From assembly GCF_029961145.1 (NCBI RefSeq), contig NZ_JASBRG010000001.1, positions 496,001-560,000 on the forward strand: a stretch of DNA of 64,000 nt. The letters run 5' to 3'. The notes beneath the pieces were generated by a model. The model had not been told where the DNA came from and made no database searches. It saw nothing but the letters and a program-made list of their open reading frames with translations. The stretch comes from Pinibacter soli. Lineage in GTDB: Bacteria > Bacteroidota > Bacteroidia > Chitinophagales > Chitinophagaceae. The position numbers were made by a program, and so were the translations under genes. Within the stretch, counting starts at the first letter, position 1. Each line of letters begins with the position of its first letter. Positions 34,979-42,877 of the stretch are shown one piece after another.

Positions 34979-36499
34979 ATGCAAAATCATAAACGTCCGG
35001 CGTCTTCACTCATATTCATATTTGGAGGAAGTGGCGATTTGAATTTCAGAAAATTATCACCTGCTTTATATAATCTTTTTATTGACGAATGGATGCCTAC
35101 AAAATTTTCAATTGTAGGTATTGGTCGTCGTCCATATAACAACGAAGACTACCGCAAACATTTATTGAACGGTGTTCAGCAATTCAGTAGAAGAAAAGAA
35201 GGAGAAACCGGTGCCGGTAAATGGCAGGACTTTTCCAAATATGTTAGCTACCTGCAAATGGATGCGGAACAAGATGCGGAATATCAAAAAATTGCCGACA
35301 TCGTTAAAGAGAAAGAAAAAGAATTCGGTGAACATCCAAATGTTATTTTCTATCTCGCTGTAGCGCCACAGTTGGTTCCTGGCATCGTTAGCAAACTGGG
35401 ACCATTGAATATTTGTGCCGATACGAAATGTACAAGAGTGGTGGTTGAAAAACCATTTGGCCACGATCTTGAAAGCGCACTTGAACTGAACAAGTTGCTT
35501 GCAAGCATGTTCGATGAAAAACAGATCTACCGCATTGACCACTATTTAGGTAAAGAAACTGTTCAGAACATTTTGGCGATGCGTTTTGCAAATGCATTGT
35601 TTGAACCAATCTGGAACAGAAACTATATCGATCACGTACAAATCACCGCATCTGAAACAGTAGGCGTTGAAGGCCGTGGCGATTACTATGAAAGAGCCGG
35701 TGCCTTGAGAGACATGGTGCAAAACCACATCCTGCAAATACTGTGTATGGTGGCAATGGAAGCGCCTGTAAACTTTGAGGCAGACGAGATCCGTAATAAA
35801 AAAGTGGACGTATTGAATGCTATCAGAAAAATAAACACAGAAGACGTTCACCGTTACGCTGTTCGCGGACAATACGGTGATGGCTGGATGCAAGGTGATA
35901 AAGTTCCCGGCTACGCACAGGAAAAAAGCGTGGACCCGAATTCTAAAACAGACACTTTTGCCGCAGTTAAATTCTACATTGATAACTGGCGCTGGCAGGG
36001 TGTTCCGTTCTATGTTCGCACGGGTAAACGCATGCACGAAAAAACGACCATCGTTACGGTTCAGTTCCGCCCGGCACCTAATTATGCATTCCCTGCAGAA
36101 TCTGCTGATACATGGAGGCCAAACCGCCTTACCATCAGCATCGCTCCGGACATGGATATCCGTTTGCGTTTCCAGGCAAAACGTCCCGGTCAGGATATGA
36201 CGTTGAAGCCTGTTGACATGATCTTTAGTTACAAAGACGCATATGAAGAGCATGAACCAGAAGCATACGAAACGTTGTTGCTGGATGTAATGGAAGGAAA
36301 CGCAACTTTATTCATGCGCTCCGACCAGGTTCAGGCTTCATGGGAAATTATCAAACCTATTCAAGATACATGGGCTGCAAGACAACCGGTGGACTTCCCT
36401 AACTACGCTCCGGGTTCATGGGGACCTGAAGATGCAGAAGCATTGATCGCACGTGACGGAAGAAACTGGGTGACATTGCCTGCGCCACATAAAGAGTAG
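34979..36499 (+). CDS. zwf: Glucose-6-phosphate 1-dehydrogenase
   Basis: A 506-residue enzyme and first step of the oxidative pentose phosphate pathway, making NADPH and 6-phosphogluconolactone. GGSGDLNFRKL (16-26) is the nucleotide-binding motif, EKPFG lies near 157-161, and RIDHYLGKE (185-193) carries the catalytic His. The start is the ATG at 34979; an in-frame ATT/ATG extension to 34913 runs through the heptad spacer and is not credible. It lies between gnd and pgl. Confidence 0.97.
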   Translation: MQNHKRPASSLIFIFGGSGDLNFRKLSPALYNLFIDEWMPTKFSIVGIGRRPYNNEDYRKHLLNGVQQFSRRKEGETGAGKWQDFSKYVSYLQMDAEQDAEYQKIADIVKEKEKEFGEHPNVIFYLAVAPQLVPGIVSKLGPLNICADTKCTRVVVEKPFGHDLESALELNKLLASMFDEKQIYRIDHYLGKETVQNILAMRFANALFEPIWNRNYIDHVQITASETVGVEGRGDYYERAGALRDMVQNHILQILCMVAMEAPVNFEADEIRNKKVDVLNAIRKINTEDVHRYAVRGQYGDGWMQGDKVPGYAQEKSVDPNSKTDTFAAVKFYIDNWRWQGVPFYVRTGKRMHEKTTIVTVQFRPAPNYAFPAESADTWRPNRLTISIAPDMDIRLRFQAKRPGQDMTLKPVDMIFSYKDAYEEHEPEAYETLLLDVMEGNATLFMRSDQVQASWEIIKPIQDTWAARQPVDFPNYAPGSWGPEDAEALIARDGRNWVTLPAPHKE

Positions 36500-36596
36500 G
36501 AATTAGAAATTAGGAGTTAGGAATTGGTTGAGGTTTTCTCGGCCAATTCCTAACTCTTGCACTTTTCTAATTCCTAATTTCTAATTCCTAATTCCT
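36499..36596. repeat. Heptad hairpin (GGAATTA family) between zwf and pgl
   Basis: The left arm 36499-36527 (ggaatta gaaatta ggagtta ggaattg) starts in the zwf stop codon; the right arm 36543-36596 has the inverted words with extra copies. It ends four bases before the pgl ATG. Confidence 0.75.
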
Positions 36597-36599
36597 GTT

Positions 36600-37319
36600 A
36601 TGTTCTTACACAAGTTCCAAAGCGCCGACGCTCTAAGCAATGCTGCAGCGGCATGGATCACAGATTATATTGCTGATACTTTAAAAAAGCAAGACAGATT
36701 TACCATTGCTTTATCGGGAGGTTCTACTCCGTATAAACTGCATACTATTCTTGCGGCATCGCCGTACAAAGAAAAAATTGACTGGAGCAAGTTGCACATT
36801 TTCTGGGGAGATGAAAGAGCCGTTCCCTTTGAAGATAGCCGCAACAATGCAAAGATGGCGTATGATACTTTGCTTGATCATGTGTCTGTTCCTGCAGATC
36901 AAATTCACGTAATGCGCACAGACATTTCTCCGGAAGAATCTGCTATTGAATACGAAACAATTTTGCATCGCTATTTTGACAATACGGAAACCAGCTTCGA
37001 TCTTGTATTACTCGGCATGGGTGATGACGGACACACACTCTCTCTGTTTCCGGGAACACCCGTTGTTCATGAAATAGAAAAATGGTGCGTCGCGTTTTTT
37101 CTGGAAGCCCAGGATATGTTCCGCATTACCATTACAAAATCGATTACAAATAAGGCAGCAAAAGTTGCGTTCCTAACTACAGGAGCAAACAAAGCGAATG
37201 CTTTAAAAGAAGTTTTGCAAGGGGCTTACAATCCAAATATGTATCCATCGCAGGAAATAAAACCTGTAGTGGGTGAGTTGCATTGGTTTGTGGATGAAGC
37301 GGCAGCCGCGCAGTTGTAA
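36600..37319 (+). CDS. pgl: 6-phosphogluconolactonase
   Basis: A 239-residue hydrolase of the DevB/Pgl family that opens 6-phosphogluconolactone. Sugar-isomerase-like fold with IALSGGSTPYKLH (about 38-50), WGDERAVPF (68-76), LLGMGDDGHTLSLFPGT (137-153) and ITKSITNKAAKVAFLTTG. It completes the gnd-zwf-pgl set. Its start immediately follows the right arm of the spacer hairpin, so translation coupling to zwf is unlikely. Confidence 0.95.
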   Translation: MFLHKFQSADALSNAAAAWITDYIADTLKKQDRFTIALSGGSTPYKLHTILAASPYKEKIDWSKLHIFWGDERAVPFEDSRNNAKMAYDTLLDHVSVPADQIHVMRTDISPEESAIEYETILHRYFDNTETSFDLVLLGMGDDGHTLSLFPGTPVVHEIEKWCVAFFLEAQDMFRITITKSITNKAAKVAFLTTGANKANALKEVLQGAYNPNMYPSQEIKPVVGELHWFVDEAAAAQL

Positions 37320-37321
37320 TA

Positions 37322-37480
37322 TTGCCACTGAAGCACAGAGAAAGAAGAAGGAAGACGATACACCTTGGTGATGAAAATTAATTGAAGGTTAAGAACCGAC
37401 AAGTTTCTAAATACAAAAAAACATTTCTCTTTCACTCATTCTTTGTATTCTTCTCTGTGCCTCAGTGTTCTCTGTGGCAA
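37322..37480. repeat. Gene-free hairpin with TTGCCAC...GTGGCAA ends
   Basis: The termini (37322-37341 and 37449-37480) carry the same words as the repeats bracketing the GxxExxY gene (TTGCCAC, GAGGCACAGAG), with one 8-bp length difference between the arms. The inside is A/T-rich and noncoding. It could be an empty relative of the 15588-16188 unit, or simply another hairpin of that word family. Confidence 0.6.
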
Positions 37481-37569
37481 ATACTATAATATCCCACTCA
37501 CACGCTATTACCACCACTTTTACCATTTATCTTTGCATAGAATTTTAAAGCACTAGTTTTAAGCCATCT

Positions 37570-40524
37570 ATGAAAAGATATTTAATCCTGTTGTTCCTTA
37601 TCTCTATTACCGTAACTGCTTTTTCACAAAAAAGAATAACAGGAACCATTAAGGGAAAAATTGTTGACACCACTTATAAACAGTCGATGGCAGATGCAAC
37701 TGTATCTGTAGTGACAGCGTTTGACTCCACCTCAGTTGATTATGCGGTTGCCGATGTAAAAGGCAATTTTGAGATAACAGACATTCATGCAGGCAAATAC
37801 CGCCTGCTCATTTCATTCCAGGGATATAACACTTACCAGAAAGCGTTTTCGATAACTACCAACCAACAGGTGATCGATCTTGGTTTTATTTACATGACCA
37901 AACGTGTTGATCTATTAAAAGAAGTAGTGGTAGAACGACCTCCTATCATTATTAAAAACGATACGGTCGAATTCAATGCGTCTTCTTTCAAGACAAAACC
38001 ATATGCAACGGTTGAGGATCTTATCAAAAAACTGCCGGGCATGCAGGTTGACAAAGATGGTAACATAAAAGCACAGGGCGAGCAAATACAAAAAGTATAT
38101 GTAGACGGAAAAGAATTTTTCGGCAGCGATCCAAAGATCGCAACGAAAAACCTTACTGCCGACATGGTGGAAAGTGTGCAGGTATACGACGACATGAGCG
38201 ATCAGGCGAAGTTTACAAAGATTGATGATGGCAGCCGACAAAAAACGATCAACATCAAATTGAAGAAGGATCGCAAGAAAGGATTGTTTGGAAAAATAAA
38301 TGCAGGCATTGGCACGGATGGAAGGTATGATGAATCATTAAGCGCAAACAGTTTCTACGGGCCAAGACAAATCTCCATTATCGGTGCGGGAAACAACGTA
38401 AACAAGCAGGGCTTTTCGCTTAACGATGTCATCGGCTCAATGGGCGGTTTTGGCGGAATGGCGGCTGCAGCCGGAGGCAACAATGGCGGCGGTGGTTTTG
38501 GCGGCGGCGGTGGTTTTGGCGGCGGCGGTGGTTTTGGAGCAGCCGGTTCGCAAATGGTGGCCACTACAAGAACCGGAACCGCAGTGAACAGTGGCGGCGC
38601 ACTTGGACTTGGAAGCTCACCTGGAGGCAACATTACGTCATGGTCGGGCGGCGTGAACTATCGCGATACATGGAGTAAAAAAGTGGAAGCGAATGGAAGT
38701 TATTTTTTTGCTCACACAGATAATATAGTGGATCAGCATTCTTACACGCAATCATTTTTCCCTAATGATTCTGTATCCAATCAAACAGATAATTTAAACT
38801 CAGTAAACCGCAATCAAAACCATCGCTTCAATTTTAGAATTGAGTACCAGATCGATTCGTTGAATTCAATTTTATACACGCCAGGTTTTACCGTTCAAAA
38901 CTCAAGCGGCCATAGCGATGATAGTTTGTACACTATTTCCCAAAGCCCAAAATTCAATGAAGGTTATCTCGCTTTGATCGGAAGAAATTACAACTCAACA
39001 GATCGCGAGGGCTATAACATCAACAACAACATTTTGTATCGCCGCAAGCTGAATAAACCGGGAAGAACATTGACACTCGGCTGGAACAACACTATCAATA
39101 AAAGCGATGGCAGTGGCTTGAATCAATCGCCTTATCTTTTCTTTAATCCGGATTCTACGTTTAAAGGCAAGCGTGACGTGAACCAGCAAACCAGTCAAAA
39201 AACGGATGGTCACAACAACGTGCTGAGTGGTTCCTATACAGAACCGATTGGCAACAATAAGATCGTTGAGATCAACTATGCATATACCAACAATCAAAGC
39301 ACGTCTGATAAAAAGACCTACGACTATGATTCGTTGACGTTGAAGTATGATAGTTTAAATCCTTTGCTAACAAACTATTTTGAGAACAGTTATATCGCAA
39401 ATCGTGTGGGGGCAAATTTCCGTTTGCAAAAGAAGAAATACAACTTACAAGTTGGCGGCGGCGTGCAGTTTGCCACACAGCAAAGTAATAGCCATTTGTA
39501 CACCACACAAAAAGATTCAATTACCACGCAGCATTTTGTAAACTTCTTCCCTACTGCAAGTTTTAACTACAATTACGGCAAGGGCAGAAATCTCAGGGTA
39601 AACTATCGTGGAAGAACAAATGCGCCAAGTATTTCGCAATTGCAGAACGTTCCGGATTTGAGCAATCCTTTGCAAATACGCACCGGTAATCCAGCGCTAA
39701 AACAAGAATTCAATAATAATCTGAATCTTACGTACAATACGTTCAATCTGGCCACGGCAAAGTACATGGCGGTAAGCGTCAATGTTAGCAATACTTCCAA
39801 CAAAATAAGCAACAGCATCGACTCCATTTCCAATTCGGTTCAACTGATAAAACCGGTTAACGTTAATGGCGCATACAACACAATGGGATTTGTTACGTTT
39901 GGCTTGCCTGTAAAGAAGCTTAAAGGCGCGATGGTCAATCTTACTTCAATTCTTATTTACAACCGCGATATAAGTCTCCTATACAGCGAAAAGAACATTT
40001 TGAATACATGGATCGCTACGCAAGGCGCCGGCTTCAATTATAACTATAAGGACAAGCTGGATGTTGGGGTGAACCTGAACGTTACTTACAACAATGTATC
40101 GTACTCCGTTCAAAAGAATTTGAATTCAAATTATTGGTCCCAGACTTATTCTGCTGATGTTACCTACACTTTCCCACATGGTATTATGCTGGGCAGCGAT
40201 TTCGACTATTTCGTGAATACCGGTCGCTCCGATGGATTCAATCAGAATGTTCCCATGTGGAACGCCAATATCGGCAAACAGCTTTTTAAGAAGAAAAATG
40301 GCGTGATCAAACTCGCCGTAATGGATATTCTTAAGCAGAACCAAAGCATCACAAGAACCACCACGCAAAACTATATCCAGGATACCCGTACAAATGTGCT
40401 GCAGCGCTATTTCATGCTAAGCTTTATTTACAACTTCAATAAGTTTGGAGCGAATCCAATCAACAACATGTTCATGCCGAAGTCGTTTAAGAAGAGTATG
40501 GATAATATCAGGATTATGAATTGA
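37570..40524 (+). CDS. Outer-membrane beta-barrel family protein (TonB-receptor-like)
   Basis: A 984-residue outer-membrane protein. A signal peptide ending TAFSQ, a carboxypeptidase-regulatory-like domain (about 22-110) and a plug-like region (VEDLIKKLPGMQVDKDG, IQKVYVDGKEFFG, about 155-190) are followed by a long barrel of the 'outer membrane protein beta-barrel family' type. Residues 288-325 form a Gly/Phe-rich loop encoded by three 18-bp repeats (38485-38538). No strict TonB box is obvious. It is a stand-alone gene convergent with the 40654 operon; the ligand is unknown. Confidence 0.85.
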   Translation: MKRYLILLFLISITVTAFSQKRITGTIKGKIVDTTYKQSMADATVSVVTAFDSTSVDYAVADVKGNFEITDIHAGKYRLLISFQGYNTYQKAFSITTNQQVIDLGFIYMTKRVDLLKEVVVERPPIIIKNDTVEFNASSFKTKPYATVEDLIKKLPGMQVDKDGNIKAQGEQIQKVYVDGKEFFGSDPKIATKNLTADMVESVQVYDDMSDQAKFTKIDDGSRQKTINIKLKKDRKKGLFGKINAGIGTDGRYDESLSANSFYGPRQISIIGAGNNVNKQGFSLNDVIGSMGGFGGMAAAAGGNNGGGGFGGGGGFGGGGGFGAAGSQMVATTRTGTAVNSGGALGLGSSPGGNITSWSGGVNYRDTWSKKVEANGSYFFAHTDNIVDQHSYTQSFFPNDSVSNQTDNLNSVNRNQNHRFNFRIEYQIDSLNSILYTPGFTVQNSSGHSDDSLYTISQSPKFNEGYLALIGRNYNSTDREGYNINNNILYRRKLNKPGRTLTLGWNNTINKSDGSGLNQSPYLFFNPDSTFKGKRDVNQQTSQKTDGHNNVLSGSYTEPIGNNKIVEINYAYTNNQSTSDKKTYDYDSLTLKYDSLNPLLTNYFENSYIANRVGANFRLQKKKYNLQVGGGVQFATQQSNSHLYTTQKDSITTQHFVNFFPTASFNYNYGKGRNLRVNYRGRTNAPSISQLQNVPDLSNPLQIRTGNPALKQEFNNNLNLTYNTFNLATAKYMAVSVNVSNTSNKISNSIDSISNSVQLIKPVNVNGAYNTMGFVTFGLPVKKLKGAMVNLTSILIYNRDISLLYSEKNILNTWIATQGAGFNYNYKDKLDVGVNLNVTYNNVSYSVQKNLNSNYWSQTYSADVTYTFPHGIMLGSDFDYFVNTGRSDGFNQNVPMWNANIGKQLFKKKNGVIKLAVMDILKQNQSITRTTTQNYIQDTRTNVLQRYFMLSFIYNFNKFGANPINNMFMPKSFKKSMDNIRIMN
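38485..38538 (+). repeat. In-frame 18-bp tandem repeat (3 copies) coding GGGGFG
   Basis: Three copies of ggcggcggtggttttggc, the last with one base changed, within the barrel gene at residues 306-323. Copy-number change would keep the frame and alter loop length. Confidence 0.9.
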
Positions 40525-40594
40525 GTGGAGAGTTGAAAATTGAGAGTCGAGGGCCTTGTTGAATGGAACCCAAGTAGGACATTAAAACAACAAA

Positions 40595-40621
40595 GTCGGC
40601 ACTACACGCGCCGACCTCTGC
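40595..40621 (+). terminator. Possible terminator after the barrel gene
   Basis: A 6-bp GC-rich stem gtcggc / gccgac (40595-40600 / 40610-40615) followed by CTCTGCTTTT. It lies between convergent genes. Upstream, 40525-40553 holds a single heptad array (GAGTTGA words). Confidence 0.5.
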
Positions 40622-40653
40622 TTTTCATTAATCCATGAAACACCTAAAAAAAG

Positions 40654-41055
40654 TTATTGTTGTTGTTTTTTCTGTTGCCTGCGCTCCATAATCTCCCGTT
40701 GCGCCATTGCATTGAATTCCTTGTCAGCTTTAAAAAACTGATTCACTCTTTCATCAGACAACACCGTCTGAAACTGTGATTTATATTTTTTTCTTACCTC
40801 TACAATTTTTTCCTCCAGCGCCACTTCATCTCCGCCTCTGTTTTGTATGTATACTTCTCTTATCTCTGCGGCATATTTGTTATAAATCGGCCAGAACTTT
40901 TGCGCTTCTTCGGTCGTCAGGTTTACTTTATTGGTTATGTAAGCGATTTTCATCGCTTCAATCTTACTGCCAGGACGGGGTTGCTTATCCTGAGCATGAA
41001 GGATTGTGATCAAAAAAGAAAAAGTTAGTAATAGTAAAAATTTTTTCATCGTCAT
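40654..41055 (-). CDS. Small periplasmic helical protein (Spy/CpxP-like context)
   Basis: A 133-residue exported protein with a signal peptide ending LHAQ and then a charged helical chain with NLTTEEAQKFWPIYNKY near residue 45, resembling the LTxxQ-type periplasmic sensors of Bacteroidota. The C-terminus is Gln/Lys-rich (QQKKQQQ). It is the third gene of the sigma/anti-sigma operon, 43 bp after the anti-sigma-like gene, and is probably either the sensed component or a regulated stress protein. Two ATGs (41055, 41049) are possible starts; the second gives the cleaner signal peptide. Confidence 0.75.
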   Translation of the reverse strand: MTMKKFLLLLTFSFLITILHAQDKQPRPGSKIEAMKIAYITNKVNLTTEEAQKFWPIYNKYAAEIREVYIQNRGGDEVALEEKIVEVRKKYKSQFQTVLSDERVNQFFKADKEFNAMAQREIMERRQQKKQQQ

Positions 41056-41098
41056 TAATTGTGCTAAGATAATTTATCTTTTTAAAGATCAGTTATAC

Positions 41099-41875
41099 TT
41101 AGTTCGTAATAGCCTTTGTACCTGTCTGTTCGTATAAGTATTGTTGTAATTCGGCATCGGGAATATCAGCCAGCATATATTTCACATCATCATCAGCCAA
41201 TTGAGTGCTGTCAGTATAAAGTGCCAGGCTTCCGCTCAGGGTGTTCTTTTCTACAAAGTTGTTCAGATCACTGTCGCTAATGGCCTTCACTTCTTTTTCA
41301 ATCGCTGCAATGCCTCCATTTGTTGGTGTTGGTTTATTTCCCCAAAACAACCAGCCGGCAATAAACACAAAACCAATTATTGCGGCAGCAGCAGCATATT
41401 TGGAAATATTATTGGAGAAATTACCTTTTATAACTTTTGCCTGTGTCGGTGCTGTCGTTTTTTCAATCATTAATTCTTTGAAAATCGCACCAGGCAATGT
41501 TTCAAAATACCCCCCGGGCACAGTATATGTTTGCTTGTGTTTCAGATCTTCTAAGAAGGTTGGAAGATTTTCCAATTCGCTGTTCACGAAATCTATTGCA
41601 TTTGCACCTGCCAGAACATTGTTTGAAAAATCTTTGAAATAATCTTCGTTTATTTCGTAAGGCGTTTTTTTAGGAATGCTATTGAGCAAAGGAGATAATG
41701 ATTGTAACTCAGCGGACACAGATTCATATTGCTCGTTGGCAATCATTTCCATAATAATATCCGGCAGTTTGTCAAAATATCCTGCTGGAACCTCGTAAGG
41801 CATTTGGCGGGAAATGTTTGTAACAACGGGGCTAATTTCAAATAATTCGTTCAATATGTACCTGTCACGTGTCAT
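41099..41875 (-). CDS. Anti-sigma-like membrane protein with three internal repeats
   Basis: A 258-residue protein with a cytoplasmic N-terminal region built of three ~45-residue repeats (about 10-45, 56-91 and 100-135), each ending in a variant of PYxVPxGYFxxLPxxI: MPYEVPAGYFDKLP, TPYEINEDYFKDF, QTYTVPGGYFETLP. One transmembrane helix (about 160-179) and a periplasmic tail of about 80 residues follow. The position 34 bp after an ECF sigma gene suggests an anti-sigma factor, and the repeats may be the sigma-binding element. No zinc-binding anti-sigma motif is seen. Confidence 0.75.
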   Translation of the reverse strand: MTRDRYILNELFEISPVVTNISRQMPYEVPAGYFDKLPDIIMEMIANEQYESVSAELQSLSPLLNSIPKKTPYEINEDYFKDFSNNVLAGANAIDFVNSELENLPTFLEDLKHKQTYTVPGGYFETLPGAIFKELMIEKTTAPTQAKVIKGNFSNNISKYAAAAAIIGFVFIAGWLFWGNKPTPTNGGIAAIEKEVKAISDSDLNNFVEKNTLSGSLALYTDSTQLADDDVKYMLADIPDAELQQYLYEQTGTKAITN

Positions 41876-41909
41876 AACTGTTTATAAGATGTCTTTTTTC
41901 ACCATGGGT

Positions 41910-42461
41910 TTAATGGTTCAGGATATAATCTTCGATTTTTTTCACGGCGTGGTGATAAGAAGCCTTTAAAGCGCCTTCGGATGTCTCCAAAACGCGGCTC
42001 ATTTCTTCATAGGGCATCTCATCATAATAGCGCAAGTTAAAAACAACTCGTTGCTTTTCAGGTAGTTGCTGAATAGCCAACTGAAGTTTCCATTCCAGCT
42101 TATTGGCGTCAAAGCCTTTGTCTGCCTTAATCCGGTTACTCAGGCTCGATTCTACGTCATCAAAGGATACCGTCGCCTTCTTCTTTTGCAATTCAAGGAA
42201 TGAAAGGCACTCATTGGTAGCAATCCTGTATAACCATGTATAAAGCTGTGAATCTTCGCGGAAATTGTCAAGCCCTTTCCAGATCCTTATAAAAACGTTT
42301 TGCAAAACATCATTGGCGTCTTCATGCTCCACCACCATTCTTCTGATGTGCCAATAGAGTTTTTCCTGATATTTTTTAATTATTGCCGCAAATGCCTTTT
42401 CCCGGGTTTCAGGATTATGGAATTGTAACAGCAATTCATTGTCATGCAGAATAATTGCCAT
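41910..42461 (-). CDS. ECF-type RNA polymerase sigma-70 factor
   Basis: A 183-residue sigma factor. Region 2 has EDANDVLQNVFIRIWKGLDNFREDSQLYTWLYRIATNECLSFL (about 45-90) and region 4 has the LPEKQRVVFNLRYYDEMPYEEMSRVLETSEGALKASYHHAVKKI helix-turn-helix. It is the first gene of a three-gene unit with the anti-sigma-like and periplasmic proteins. A promoter candidate lies upstream at 42502-42534. Confidence 0.92.
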   Translation of the reverse strand: MAIILHDNELLLQFHNPETREKAFAAIIKKYQEKLYWHIRRMVVEHEDANDVLQNVFIRIWKGLDNFREDSQLYTWLYRIATNECLSFLELQKKKATVSFDDVESSLSNRIKADKGFDANKLEWKLQLAIQQLPEKQRVVFNLRYYDEMPYEEMSRVLETSEGALKASYHHAVKKIEDYILNH

Positions 42462-42501
42462 AGATTAAGTTGCTCGTTAAGCAATTTGATTTAATTGACT
42501 T

Positions 42502-42534
42502 CTAAAATAGTGTTTGGTTTAAGACTCTGGCAAA
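42502..42534 (-). promoter_or_regulatory. Candidate Bacteroidota promoter of the sigma operon
   Basis: On the minus strand TTTG (42531-42534) precedes TATTTTAG (42502-42509) by 21 nt, close to the TTTG-N19..21-TAnnTTTG consensus. It lies 41 bp before the ATG. Confidence 0.35.
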
Positions 42535-42550
42535 TTAAAGCCAATATTAG

Positions 42551-42700
42551 ATAATTAAGAATTAGGAATTAACAATTAAGAATTCCTTCTGTGATGCATT
42601 TTCAATCTACATCTGGCTTTGTCCCGTTGTTACAATAACATGAAAATAGGAACAATTGTAAAGAATCTCACACCTGGACAATTCTTAATTCTTAATTGCC
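42551..42700. repeat. Heptad hairpin (AATTAAG family)
   Basis: The left arm 42551-42586 consists of five 7-bp words (aattaag aattagg aattaac aattaag aattcc); the right arm 42678-42700 has the inverted words. Confidence 0.65.
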
Positions 42701-42732
42701 TTGTAGGCATTTGTATTAATTCAGTTTAAATA

Positions 42733-42769
42733 AAAAAAGGGGCCAGGATAAAAATCCAGCCCCGTTTTT
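42733..42769. terminator. Second hairpin terminator downstream of gldN
   Basis: GGGGC...GCCCC stem with an imperfect upper part (42739-42763), flanked by an A-run and a T-run, so active in either direction. Confidence 0.6.
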
Positions 42770-42822
42770 AAAATCCAATATCCTATGAAAAACCGTTGTA
42801 AAAATACCAAATGGAATGCAAA

Positions 42823-42850
42823 AAAAAATACCCACAAGTGGGTATTTTTT
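42823..42850 (-). terminator. Strong terminator of the gldKLMN operon
   Basis: A 13-bp perfect stem (42823-42835 / 42838-42850) with AAAAAATACCCAC arms; A- and T-runs are part of the stem, making it an efficient bidirectional terminator. It lies 28 bp after the gldN stop. Confidence 0.8.
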
Positions 42851-42877
42851 CATTATTAGTTATTTATCTAACTTTTA

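Larger units (their letters stand above)
42462..42877. other. Gene-free 416 bp between the gld operon and the sigma operon
   Basis: In minus-strand order it holds two terminators after gldN (42823-42850 and 42733-42769), a heptad hairpin (42551-42586 / 42678-42700, AATTAAG words), and a promoter candidate for the sigma gene (42502-42534). No ORF or RNA gene is seen. Confidence 0.65.

Noticed and set aside
35546-36253. 235-codon minus-strand ORF inside zwf
   Set aside because: Antisense shadow of zwf; the composition is Cys/His/Phe-rich as expected of a reversed frame.
38355-38633. Pro-rich ORF on the minus strand
   Set aside because: It is the antisense shadow of the Gly-rich loop in the barrel gene at 37570-40524.
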